From Rhizobiales bacterium GAS188 (GTDB taxonomy: Bacteria > Pseudomonadota > Alphaproteobacteria > Rhizobiales > Beijerinckiaceae), in contig FNSS01000001.1 of assembly GCA_900104855.1 (NCBI GenBank), forward strand, positions 1,860,001 to 1,924,000: a stretch of DNA of 64,000 nt, written 5' to 3'. This document shows positions 51,359 to 60,213 of this stretch, piece by piece. The position numbers and the translations under genes were made by a program. The first letter of the stretch is position 1; every line of letters starts with the position of its first letter. The notes beneath the pieces are model-generated. The model did no database searches. It was not told the origin of the DNA and saw nothing but the letters and a program-made list of their open reading frames with translations.

Positions 51359-52756
51359 TCAGCGCTTCGCCTCCCAGCTCGTCGTGCCGTCCCGGTTATC
51401 CTTCAGCGCGATGCCCATGGCGAGCAGCTCGTCACGGATGCGGTCGGATTCCCGCCAATCTTTACGGGCGCGCGCGGCGTTGCGGGCGGTGAGCCGCGCC
51501 TCGACCTCGAGCTTCTGCGGCTCGGAGAGCTTGGCGGTCTCGTCGGCGACCGGGCCGATTCCGAGCAATCCCAGCGCCGCCTTGAGCTCCGAGGCCCGTC
51601 CGGCCTTTCGCAGCGCGTGCAGCTCGGCGATCATCATCGGCGTGTTGAGGTCATCGGCAAGCGCCGCCAAGGCCGGAGCAGGAACTTCACCGGGCTGAAC
51701 TTTCGCCACGAAGGCCGACCAATCCTGCGTCACGCGATGCGCCTCTCTCAGCCCCGACAAGGTCCAATCGATCGGCTGGCGATAATGGGCGCCCAGCATC
51801 GCGTAACGCAGCGTCGCGCCCGGCCAGGACCGCCCGCCGAATATATCGGTGGTCAAGAGCTCGTTGATGGTCACGAAATTCCCCAGGCTCTTGGACATCT
51901 TCTGCGCTTCGACCTGCAGGAAGCCGTTATGCATCCAGTAATTCGCCATCTGCCGATGGCCGAAGGCTGAGCATGACTGGGCGATCTCGTTCTCGTGATG
52001 CGGGAAGACGAGATCGACGCCTCCGCCGTGAATATCGAAGACCTCACCGAGATGCTTCCAGGACATGGCCGAGCACTCGATATGCCAGCCGGGTCGCCCC
52101 AGCGTCGCGATGCCGGCCGGCGAAGGCCAGCCGGGCTCGCCCGATTTCGAGGGCTTCCACAGCACGAAATCCATCGGATCGCGCTTATAGGGGGCGACGT
52201 CGACGCGCGCGCCGGCGAGCATCTCGTCGAGCGAACGATTGGCGAGAGCCCCGTAGCGCGGCAGCCGGTTGGATCGCGCCGCGTCCATGGCGGTCGGCGA
52301 GAACAGCACATGCTCCTGCGCCACATAGGCGAAACCGCCTCGCACCAATCGTTCGATGATGTCGCGCATTTCCGCCAGATGCTCGGTGGCGCGCGGCTCG
52401 ACCGTCGGCGGCAAGGCGCCGAGCGCCAGGACATCGGCGTGGAACTGCTTCCCCGTCGTCTCGGTGACGCGGCGGATCGCCTCGTTCAGCTTCAGGTCCG
52501 GGTAGTCCCGCGCCGCTCTATCGTTGATCTTGTCGTCGACATCGGTGATGTTGCGCACATAGGTGACGTGGGCCTCGCCATAGAGGTGTCGCAGCAGCCG
52601 GAACAAGACGTCGAAGACGATGATCGGGCGCGCATTGCCGATATGAGCGAAATCATAGACCGTCGGCCCGCAGACATAGAGGCGCACATTGTCGGCGTCG
52701 ATGGGCGTGAACTCGCGCTTCTTGCGCGTGAGCGTGTCGTAGAGCTTCAGGGTCAT
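51359..52756 (-). CDS. cysS: Cysteinyl-tRNA synthetase
   Basis: 465 residues, class I synthetase. The HIGH motif is in [17 protein letters not shown], which also supplies a zinc Cys; further zinc ligands are in [10 protein letters not shown] and the [14 protein letters not shown] His pair. The KMSKS loop is in [12 protein letters not shown]. It charges tRNA-Cys. The C-terminal helical domain is normal in length. It is transcribed toward the IS4 element; its stop is 35 bases beyond the right target duplication. Confidence 0.97.
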   Translation of the reverse strand: MTLKLYDTLTRKKREFTPIDADNVRLYVCGPTVYDFAHIGNARPIIVFDVLFRLLRHLYGEAHVTYVRNITDVDDKINDRAARDYPDLKLNEAIRRVTETTGKQFHADVLALGALPPTVEPRATEHLAEMRDIIERLVRGGFAYVAQEHVLFSPTAMDAARSNRLPRYGALANRSLDEMLAGARVDVAPYKRDPMDFVLWKPSKSGEPGWPSPAGIATLGRPGWHIECSAMSWKHLGEVFDIHGGGVDLVFPHHENEIAQSCSAFGHRQMANYWMHNGFLQVEAQKMSKSLGNFVTINELLTTDIFGGRSWPGATLRYAMLGAHYRQPIDWTLSGLREAHRVTQDWSAFVAKVQPGEVPAPALAALADDLNTPMMIAELHALRKAGRASELKAALGLLGIGPVADETAKLSEPQKLEVEARLTARNAARARKDWRESDRIRDELLAMGIALKDNRDGTTSWEAKR

Positions 52757-53169
52757 GGAAGCGTTCCGCGTCGGTAAGGTCTCAATCTTGCATTCTCAAT
52801 CTGCATCGGTGTCGCGCAGCCGCGACGATGCCGGCCGTGAGGGCTAGCAACAGAGATTGAAGATCCGACTAAGGGCCCGGCGCGTAAACATGGCCGTTCT
52901 ATCGCGCCACTTTGCGCCAAGGTCAAGAGCGGCACAGAGCAGTGTCGTAAGCCCTGCAACACTTTCTTAACGACAAGGACGGAATCGGGTCGCGCCGCCA
53001 TTGTCCTCGGTATCGCTGAAAAATCCTCAATCTTGTCATTGGTTTCGAGCCGAACCGCTCGACAAAACGCGGAGCTGGACTCCGGTTCCTGCCGCATCGC
53101 CGCCCCGAAGCTTAACGGTCCTTAAGGGATTTCCTGACAAGTTTCGGCAATCGGCAGGCGAGCTTGTGG
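52757..53169. other. Divergent region upstream of cysS and a small secreted protein gene
   Basis: 413 bases without a gene. It must hold the cysS promoter. A GGAAC-N16-GTT pattern occurs on the minus strand (53089 to 53066), but it lies 310 bases from cysS and such a short pattern is expected by chance a few times in this window. No leader hairpin or T-box is visible. Confidence 0.4.
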
Positions 53170-53493
53170 ATGTGGGCTATGCGTCAAGCGGTAATGTGGG
53201 GCGCCGGCGTTCTGGTGTCCGTCGGAATGCTCTCCTACGAGCCGTTGTCATCCGCGCCCATCCAGGGCCCGAGCCATGCCGTGATCTCCGCCAGCGACGG
53301 CTATGGCGTCAGCGAGTGCCTGACCAGCGGAGAGGCCTGCGGCGCCCTCGTGGCGCAAGGCTGGTGCCAATCCAACGGCTATCGCCGCCTCATCGCCTAT
53401 CGCAAGGCAAGCCCGGAAGATGTGACCGGCGCCATCGGCACACTCATCACCGGCGACGATGGCGGCGCGGTGGTGATCAATTGCGGCTCCTGA
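53170..53493 (+). CDS. Small secreted protein of unknown function
   Basis: 107 residues from ATG 53170 (ATG 53179 is also possible). An N-terminal hydrophobic stretch (MRQAVMWGAGVLVSVGML) suggests a signal peptide. The mature part has three or four Cys: SASDGYGVSECLTSGEACGALVAQGWCQSNGY and a final VVINCG. Proteins with this spacing are, from memory, conserved in Rhizobiales without a known role. It converges with phyR, whose stop is 40 bases away. Confidence 0.72.
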   Translation: MWAMRQAVMWGAGVLVSVGMLSYEPLSSAPIQGPSHAVISASDGYGVSECLTSGEACGALVAQGWCQSNGYRRLIAYRKASPEDVTGAIGTLITGDDGGAVVINCGS

Positions 53494-53533
53494 GCCGCCG
53501 TCCATCTCGTCCTGAATCCGTCGCAACCGCGCC

Positions 53534-54364
53534 TCAATACGCGGGCGCTGCCGCCCGCGGCCGTGCCGAGCCGGCCCTATGCGTCTTGCGGTCGAAGAAC
53601 AGCGCCTGGCTGATCACGGCCTTCAGCGTGTCATCGTTGAACGGCTTCGTCAGCAGGAAGGCTGGCTCCGGCTTCTCGCCGGTCAGGAGCCGCTCCGGAT
53701 AGGCGGTGATGAACACCACCGGCACCTCGAAGGAACCGAGGATGTCGTTGACGGCGTCAAGCCCGGAACTGCCATCGGCAAGCTGGATATCGGCGAGGAT
53801 CAGGCCGGGCCTGGTCCGCTCGGCTTCGCGCACCGCTTGGTTGCGCGTCCGCGCCATTCCGGCCACGCGGTGGCCGAGCCGTTCCACCACGGCCTGGATG
53901 TCCATGGCGATGACCGGCTCATCCTCGATGATCAGCACATCGGTGGCGATCCGCTCCGCGATCTCGCGCCCGGCCTCGTCGATCAGCGAGGAGGCCTCAT
54001 CAGGCGAGCAACCGAGCACATAGGCGACGCGATCCCGGTCGAAGCCCTCGAGCGCGCTCAGGAGGAATGCCACGCGCGGGCGCGGCGTGATTGCCTCTAG
54101 GCTGCGGTCGGCGACTGCGGCGAGGCCGCTCTTCGGCTCGTCACGGGCTTGCACATTGAGGCGGATCGAGCCCCAGAGCGTCAGAAATATCCGATAGAGT
54201 CCGGCCCGCACATCGAATCCCGCGTTGAAGGCGGCCGGATCGGCGACGATCGTCTCCAACGTCGCGAGCGCATAGGCATCCCCTCCGGACTGGGAGCCCG
54301 CAAGGGCGCGCGCGAAGCGCCGCAGATAGGGAATATGAGGCGAGATGGTCTCGGCAATCGACAT
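53534..54364 (-). CDS. phyR: General stress response regulator PhyR
   Basis: 276 residues from ATG 54364, with GGAGG upstream. Residues 1-135 form a sigma-like (EcfG-mimic) domain: YLRRFARALAGSQSGGDAYALATLETIV and a region-4-like PRVAFLLSALEGFDRDRVAYVLGCSPDEASSLIDEA. Residues 142-262 are a receiver domain with DVLIIEDEPVIAMDIQ, phosphoacceptor Asp192 in LILADIQLADGSSG and Lys in LLTKPFND. When phosphorylated it binds the anti-sigma factor NepR and frees EcfG. The usual neighbours nepR and ecfG are absent. Confidence 0.95.
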   Translation of the reverse strand: MSIAETISPHIPYLRRFARALAGSQSGGDAYALATLETIVADPAAFNAGFDVRAGLYRIFLTLWGSIRLNVQARDEPKSGLAAVADRSLEAITPRPRVAFLLSALEGFDRDRVAYVLGCSPDEASSLIDEAGREIAERIATDVLIIEDEPVIAMDIQAVVERLGHRVAGMARTRNQAVREAERTRPGLILADIQLADGSSGLDAVNDILGSFEVPVVFITAYPERLLTGEKPEPAFLLTKPFNDDTLKAVISQALFFDRKTHRAGSARPRAAAPAY

Positions 54365-54548
54365 TAATCCCTCCGTCGACAGTCATTTCTGTCGGATTGG
54401 GCATTGAGTCGGACCAAGCTGCCGCGTCGCTCCCTGGCGAGGCGCAGCCTCACGCTTGGCCACGATTGGCGCATCCATCGCTATGAATGGTCCTCGCAAG
54501 CACAGGCCATCAACGCGACGTGCATCCGAAAGGTTCCGGCGCAGCAAA

Positions 54549-55193
54549 CTATGTGGCGTGCCGGCCGGGTGCGGCGTTCGAGCGCAGGGTGCGCGCGACC
54601 TCGATCAGCCCGTCGACATCCGTCGAGAGAAGCAGCGGGGATAACTCACTGATCGCCGCGTCGTCGAGGTCCCACCATGCGGTCTGCAAGAGGCCTGCGA
54701 TCTGCATCGCCGAGAAGCGCAGGCGAGCGACCCGCCCCGGATTGCCGACCGTGACCGAATAGGGAGGGACGTCGGCCGTCACCACGGCACGCGCCCCGAT
54801 GATCGCGCCCGAGCCGATGGTCACACCTGCCAGGATGGCCACGCCCGCCCCGATCCAGACATCCGAGCCGATGACCACATCGCCGCGCCCCGGAGCCACC
54901 GGATCGAGCTTGGGCACCTTCGGCCATTGCTTCGGGAAGGACGGGAACGGATAGGTGGTCACCCATTCGCTGTGGTGATTGCCACCGAGGAAGATCTCGA
55001 CCTGATCTGCGATCGAGCAGAAGCGCCCGATGGTGAGGCGCGCCTTTTCGCCCCACCAGCGGATCTTCGGGGCACCATAGGAATGATCCCCAATCTCGAA
55101 GCCATGTTGCGCCACATAGTCGGCGAGATGCAGGCGTGTCAGATTATGCGGGTTGCGGGACCGCTGCAGGCGCTTGCGCAGGCGGCCGAGCAT
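54549..55193 (-). CDS. CatB-like hexapeptide-repeat acetyltransferase
   Basis: 214 residues from ATG 55193; an in-frame ATG at 55220 would overlap the upstream SDR gene. The left-handed beta-helix core is seen in LTIGRFCSIADQVEIFLGG, VVIGSDVWIGAGVAILAGVTIGSGAIIGARAVV. The catalytic His is in GGNHHSEWVTTYPF, as in chloramphenicol (xenobiotic) acetyltransferases. The C-terminal WWDLDDAAISELSPLL helix also matches. The substrate may be a surface sugar or a drug. It starts 7 bases after the SDR gene, so they may be cotranscribed. Confidence 0.88.
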   Translation of the reverse strand: MLGRLRKRLQRSRNPHNLTRLHLADYVAQHGFEIGDHSYGAPKIRWWGEKARLTIGRFCSIADQVEIFLGGNHHSEWVTTYPFPSFPKQWPKVPKLDPVAPGRGDVVIGSDVWIGAGVAILAGVTIGSGAIIGARAVVTADVPPYSVTVGNPGRVARLRFSAMQIAGLLQTAWWDLDDAAISELSPLLLSTDVDGLIEVARTLRSNAAPGRHAT

Positions 55194-55200
55194 GGCCCGC

Positions 55201-55950
55201 CTAAATGCAACGCCCGCCATCGACCTCGAGCACCGAGCCCGTGATCATGGAGGCTTCGTCCGAAGCGAGGAACAAGGCGGCGTTGGCGATGTCCTGGGGC
55301 GTCGAGAGCCGCCCGAGCGGCACGCTCGCCCGGAAGGCGGCGCGCTTCTCCGGCGTATCCTCACCCATGAAGGAGACGAGCAGTGGGGTCTCCCCGGCCA
55401 CCGGCGCCAAGGCCACGACCCTGATCTTGTCGGGCGCCAGCTCCACCGCCATCGATTTGGAGAGGAGGTTCACAGCGCCCTTGCTCGCATTGTACCAAGC
55501 GAGGCCCGGGCGCGGCCTGATGCCGGCCGTCGAGCCGATATTGACGATCACGCCCCCGCCTTTCTCACGAAAATGCGGCACGAACGCCTTGGCGGTGAGA
55601 TAAATCGATTTCACATTGACGGCGAACACCTTGTCGAACTCGGCTTCCTCGACATCGAGCATCGGCTGGTTGCGATGGGTGGTGCCGGCATTGTTCACGA
55701 CGATATCCACCCGGCCGAAAGCCGCGATGGCCGCCTTGGCCGCCGCATCGACGTCGGCGGCCTTGGATACGTCGCAGCGCACCGGCAGCGCGGCTGCCCC
55801 GATCCCCTTGGCAACGGCCTCGGCCTTGTCCATCTGCAGATCCGCGATGACCACGCGTGCACCCTCGCGCGCGAAGGTTTCGGCGATGCCCTGGCCGAAG
55901 CCTTGCGCCGCCCCGGTGATGAAGGCAGTCTTGCCCTCGAGCCTTTTCAT
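55201..55950 (-). CDS. Short-chain dehydrogenase/reductase
   Basis: 249 residues from ATG 55950. Classical SDR: GKTAFITGAAQGFGQGIAETFA for cofactor binding, ADLQ at the end of strand 2 (NAD preference), NNAGTTH, catalytic Ser in VNIGSTAGIRP, and the YNASK catalytic Tyr/Lys pair. The C-terminal ITGSVLEVDGGRCI is standard. The substrate is not apparent; the SVPLGRLSTPQDIANAALFLASDEA segment is common to sugar and hydroxy-acid dehydrogenases. It is followed by the acetyltransferase on the same strand. Confidence 0.92.
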   Translation of the reverse strand: MKRLEGKTAFITGAAQGFGQGIAETFAREGARVVIADLQMDKAEAVAKGIGAAALPVRCDVSKAADVDAAAKAAIAAFGRVDIVVNNAGTTHRNQPMLDVEEAEFDKVFAVNVKSIYLTAKAFVPHFREKGGGVIVNIGSTAGIRPRPGLAWYNASKGAVNLLSKSMAVELAPDKIRVVALAPVAGETPLLVSFMGEDTPEKRAAFRASVPLGRLSTPQDIANAALFLASDEASMITGSVLEVDGGRCI

Positions 55951-56591
55951 GCGAGTGACCCTCAATCGATTCCTTCGCCATGTCATAATCGGGCCGCGCC
56001 CGGGGCGAAAGCAATCTTTCGCGCGCCCGACTTATGCGCGCTTGCCCAATTGCCCGCTTCCCCGCGGCCGAATTGGGCGCCTCCCTGAAGGCCGGTCTCC
56101 ACGAAAGACTGATGGCCGGCGAGCTCAGCGCGCAAACCTGACCGTCCCTCGAGCTACGATCAGCGCGACGTCGGGGTCGAAGCCCAGGATGGCACGTAAT
56201 CTCACATGCATGTAACGACGCGTCCACGTTGGTGTATACATCGAACCGAGGGCTGGCTATATGGGCGCGGGAATCGTGGCTCGAAACGCGCGCAGGCTGC
56301 CGGGGGGTCGCGTGCACCAACCGCAAGGTAGTCGTCACGATTGGGCAAATGAAAGACGTGGCGGCGCGCCGGAATGGCTCGCATGAACGCAGCTTGGCAC
56401 AGCGGACGACAGCGCAGCTTGAATTGGGATTGAAGCCAAAACTACATGTTCCGGACACACGACTTCAATGCTTCCAATGAACCATCGCCGCACAGCGTGA
56501 GCTCTCGCCTCTGATGCGATCCCTGCAGCAGGATGACGGCGGACCGTCATTGCAACACGCAAAGCTCGCTAGCAGTTCGAGGCATTTGCTC
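55951..56591. other. AT-richer gene-free stretch before the glycosyltransferase
   Basis: 641 bases. From about 56120 to 56510 the GC content drops below the flanks, with short open frames that resemble nothing known. It probably contains the promoter of the glycosyltransferase gene and may be foreign DNA. No hairpin or repeat stood out. Confidence 0.45.
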
Positions 56592-59500
56592 ATGAAAGCA
56601 CGGTTGCGTTCGATAACCTGGAAGCTGATGGTTGTCGCGCGCTCTGCATCGTGGGTGAAGCGACCTGTTCTGTTCCTGCTTTCGCGCAATCGAAATGTGT
56701 TTGATTGGCTCAACGTTCGCTATGTTGCCTATCAAAGGACTTTCGCGGATCGCTCGAGCAACACCCACGCCGGCCAGCGCGCGCTCGGGAAGGCGGCAAC
56801 AGGGGCGCACAGCGGCTATGTGGATCGCGTGCCACGTCCCACGATCAAGGTACATCAGTTTCACTCGGGGTCGGGATTTGGCGATGGTGTCACCAACAGC
56901 ATGCTTCTGCTGCAACGCCTGCTGCGGGCAGAGGGCTTCGAGAGTGAAATCTACGCCAATTTTCTAGATTCAAAACTCGACGGGCGGATCCTTCCATTCG
57001 CTCAGATATCCCGAGAAGATGATTATGTGCTCTTGCTGCATCATTCGATGGGATTCGACAATTATGACGAAGTTGTTGCGCTGCCTTGCCGCAAGATTCT
57101 CGTATATCACAACATTACTCCCGTAGAATTCCTCGGAGATCATGTACATGTGATACCGTACTCGAAGCTTGGGCGCGCCCAATTGAGGGACCTCGTCACC
57201 CGCGTCGACAGCGCGATCGGCGATAGCCCCTACAACGCGATCGAATTGCACTCACTCGGATTCTCGCCCGTCGAGGTTTTGCCTCTCCTGATCGATCCGC
57301 AGCCTTGGCAGCAAAGACGGGCCAAAAGCAAACGCCCGAGTGGCATGGATGCCCTTCGACCTTTCACGGTCCTGTTCGTCGGACGTGTCGTTCGTCAGAA
57401 AGGCCAGCGCGACCTCGTCGATGCTTTTGCCGTCTTCAAGGCCAGGCTCGGGCGCGCCTGCCGTCTCGTCCTGGTCGGTGCGCATAGCGAAGAATATGTT
57501 GCCGAGATAGAGCGCGCAGTCGAGACGCAAGGCCTCTCGAACGATGTCGTCGTGACCGGGCATGTGAGTGATGACGAACTTCACGAATGGTACGCACAAT
57601 CTGATCTCTACGTATCACTGAGCCGCCATGAGGGGTTCGGAATCCCGCTGATCGAAGCTCTGGCATATGAACTGCCCGTGCTCGCCTGGCCGGCCGGCAA
57701 CGTGCCCTATACCTTGCAGGACGCGGCAGTCCTCTTGAGTTCGCGCAGCCCGGAGGCCGTTGCAGATGCGATGCAGCGCATTGCAACCGACCCTTCATTG
57801 CAGGAACGATTGGCGCAAGCGCGCAAGCGCGTCTTGGCGGAGTATGATCCGCGCCGCGCGATGCGATGTCTGTCGGCACTCCTGGCTCGTTCCGGGGCGC
57901 TCGCCCCCACTGATCCTGGTATCGATGTACTCGCGGCGCAGGCCAAGGTCCATGTCATGGGGCATGCCAATGGCAGCTACAGCCTCGCGCGCGTCACGCG
58001 GGATCTTGCAGCCGCGATCGAAGCGAGACGCCCGGGCAGCGTGCGCCTCACGGCGGTCGAGGGCCATGAGATTGGCAAGCTCAAGGACATCCCTGACGAC
58101 GCGCGCTCATGGGTCAACGAACTGTCGGCTCGAGAACCGTTCACAACCGGCCCGCAAATCGGCGTAACCAGTCATTATCCGCCGATCGCCGGGCCCCCCG
58201 ATGCGGACGTCACCTTGCCTCTCTTCTACTGGGAAGAGAGCATCGTGCCCGACCATCTCGTGCAGGCCTTGGAGGCCAACGCCGACGCGGTGATCGCGCC
58301 CTCGAGCTTCGTCAGGCGTGCGCTCATCGATTCAGGGTTCAGAAAGCCGGTCTGGACAGTTCTTCAGGCACCCAATCTCGCGCCGTTCGCCGCGATCGAT
58401 CGCGAGCGGCAGTGGCCGTTCGGGGAAGGCGAGTTCACCTTCCTGCATGTCTCGTCCTGCTTCCCGCGCAAGGGCGTCGATGTCCTGATCAAGGCCTTCA
58501 TCGCAGGCTTCCGCCCGACAGACACGGTCCGCCTCGTCATCAAGGGCTTTCCCAATCCCCACAACGATATCGCCGAGCAACTGGCCGAGGCGGCCAGGCT
58601 GCACAGCGAAATGCCGCGCATCGACTTCATCAATGAGGACCTATCCGACGAAGCCATGATGGCGCTCTACCGCAGGGCGGATGCGATCGTCCTCCCGACC
58701 CGCGGCGAGGGTTTCAACATGTCGCTCGCCGAGGCCTGCGCGGCCGGCATCCCGGCAATCGTGACAGGCTTCTCCGGACATACGGATTTCGTCAGCGCGG
58801 ACGATGTCAGCCTCGTCGATTTCGATTTTGGAATGTCGCGGAGCCATGTGTCGTCCCCCGGATCGACCTGGGTCGAGCCCAAGGTGGAGGATCTCGCCTC
58901 CGCCATGCGAGACTTGGTTCAGGCCGCCAAATCCGAGGACGGGCGTCGCAAGGTCGTCGATCGATCCAACCGGGCACGGGCGCAGATCCTGGCCGGTCTC
59001 ACTTCGGAGGCATGGGTCGACGGCATCATTCGGGCCGGAGTGGGCACACTCGTTTCGCCGCCGACAAGGCGACCGCGCGTCGCTTGGGTCTCGACCTGGC
59101 GAACTCAATGCGGAATAGCGGAATATTCCCATTGGCTCTTGCGTCACATGACACAGGGCGAGCTCGATATCGTGGTCCTCGGCGATAAGCGCACGCCACC
59201 ACACTCGCCGCGCGAGGCTCCGGCGGTCGGCCATTCCACCATCGCCTGGTGGCATGCGGAAGACGGTTGGCGTCGTCTCGTCGAACAGATCTGCCAATGC
59301 GATCCCGACATCATCTTCATCCAGCACCAATGGGGTTTGTTCACCCCAGCCCATTTGAGTTCCTGGCTGGCGGACCCCGCTTTGGCCGGCCGCAAAGTGC
59401 TGATGACCATGCACAACACGGCCGAAATGGACAAGTTCGGGAAAGACAAGCTCGCGGACATGCAGAGCTCGTTGGCTCGTGTCAGCCGCATCCTGGTCCA

Positions 59501-60188
59501 CAATCTGTCGGACATGAACCGTCTCAAACGGCTCGGACATGCGGACAAGGTCACCTTGTTCCCGCATGGCGCCGACGCCTCGGCGCTGGAGCGCGTCCGG
59601 CAGTTGCGTCCGGCTTCCCGGGATCTTGTCATCGGCACATATGGCTTCTTTCTCCCACACAAAGGCCTGCGACAGCTCGTCGAGGCTCTCGCCGAGCTGC
59701 GACGCACCCTTCCGAAGGCGACACTGCGCCTGGTGAATGCACGCTACCCCGCAGTCATTTCGGATGAGGAGATTGTCGCCGTGCGCTCGCGCGCCGCCGA
59801 GCTCGGGCTCTTGAATGCCGTCCAGTTTCACACGGATTTCTTGCCCAACGAGAAGTCGCTCAAGCTCTTGTCGGAATGCGATATCCTGGTGTTCCCCTAT
59901 CAAGACACCAACGAATCCGCGAGCGGGGCGGTACGCATCGGCCTTGCCTCGCGCGTTCCCGTGCTCACCACGCCGCTGCCCATCTTCGACGAGCTCGGCG
60001 AGGCGGTGTCCCGGCTGGAAGGCACCGGACCAACCGACATTGCGGACGGGATCGCCAAATTCTGGAATGATCGCGATCGTCGCGTTGCGACCGCCGAAGC
60101 CCAGGATGCATGGCTGGCGGCCCATGATTGGCGGAAATTGGCTCGGCGCTTGCAATCGATGATCGTAGCCAATGCGGTCAATAAGTGA
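56592..60188 (+). CDS. Triple-module GT4-type glycosyltransferase
   Basis: 1198 residues from ATG 56592, which has GAGG 9 bases upstream; ATG 56514 has no ribosome site. Three GT-B modules follow each other. Module 1 (56840-57945) has HQFHSGSGFGDGVTNSMLL, VLFVGRVVRQKG and the E-x7-E site RHEGFGIPLIEALAYE. Module 2 (57950-59040) has HVSSCFPRKGVDVLI and GEGFNMSLAEACAAG. Module 3 (59075-60170) has STWRTQCGIAEYS, GTYGFFLPHKG and NESASGAVRIGLAS, which lacks the second Glu. It probably builds several linkages of a surface polysaccharide. No other polysaccharide genes are adjacent. Confidence 0.88.
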   Translation: MKARLRSITWKLMVVARSASWVKRPVLFLLSRNRNVFDWLNVRYVAYQRTFADRSSNTHAGQRALGKAATGAHSGYVDRVPRPTIKVHQFHSGSGFGDGVTNSMLLLQRLLRAEGFESEIYANFLDSKLDGRILPFAQISREDDYVLLLHHSMGFDNYDEVVALPCRKILVYHNITPVEFLGDHVHVIPYSKLGRAQLRDLVTRVDSAIGDSPYNAIELHSLGFSPVEVLPLLIDPQPWQQRRAKSKRPSGMDALRPFTVLFVGRVVRQKGQRDLVDAFAVFKARLGRACRLVLVGAHSEEYVAEIERAVETQGLSNDVVVTGHVSDDELHEWYAQSDLYVSLSRHEGFGIPLIEALAYELPVLAWPAGNVPYTLQDAAVLLSSRSPEAVADAMQRIATDPSLQERLAQARKRVLAEYDPRRAMRCLSALLARSGALAPTDPGIDVLAAQAKVHVMGHANGSYSLARVTRDLAAAIEARRPGSVRLTAVEGHEIGKLKDIPDDARSWVNELSAREPFTTGPQIGVTSHYPPIAGPPDADVTLPLFYWEESIVPDHLVQALEANADAVIAPSSFVRRALIDSGFRKPVWTVLQAPNLAPFAAIDRERQWPFGEGEFTFLHVSSCFPRKGVDVLIKAFIAGFRPTDTVRLVIKGFPNPHNDIAEQLAEAARLHSEMPRIDFINEDLSDEAMMALYRRADAIVLPTRGEGFNMSLAEACAAGIPAIVTGFSGHTDFVSADDVSLVDFDFGMSRSHVSSPGSTWVEPKVEDLASAMRDLVQAAKSEDGRRKVVDRSNRARAQILAGLTSEAWVDGIIRAGVGTLVSPPTRRPRVAWVSTWRTQCGIAEYSHWLLRHMTQGELDIVVLGDKRTPPHSPREAPAVGHSTIAWWHAEDGWRRLVEQICQCDPDIIFIQHQWGLFTPAHLSSWLADPALAGRKVLMTMHNTAEMDKFGKDKLADMQSSLARVSRILVHNLSDMNRLKRLGHADKVTLFPHGADASALERVRQLRPASRDLVIGTYGFFLPHKGLRQLVEALAELRRTLPKATLRLVNARYPAVISDEEIVAVRSRAAELGLLNAVQFHTDFLPNEKSLKLLSECDILVFPYQDTNESASGAVRIGLASRVPVLTTPLPIFDELGEAVSRLEGTGPTDIADGIAKFWNDRDRRVATAEAQDAWLAAHDWRKLARRLQSMIVANAVNK

Positions 60189-60213
60189 GCTTGGAGGAGC
60201 TGGTCCAGCTCTG

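Noticed and set aside
53066-53089. EcfG-type promoter GGAAC-N16-GTT on the minus strand
   Set aside because: The -10 lacks the leading C of CGTT. It points to cysS from over 300 bases away, and this looser pattern is expected a few times by chance in a window of this size.
58641-60155. 504-codon minus-strand frame opposite the triple glycosyltransferase
   Set aside because: Antisense shadow of a well-supported gene; no domain or ribosome site.
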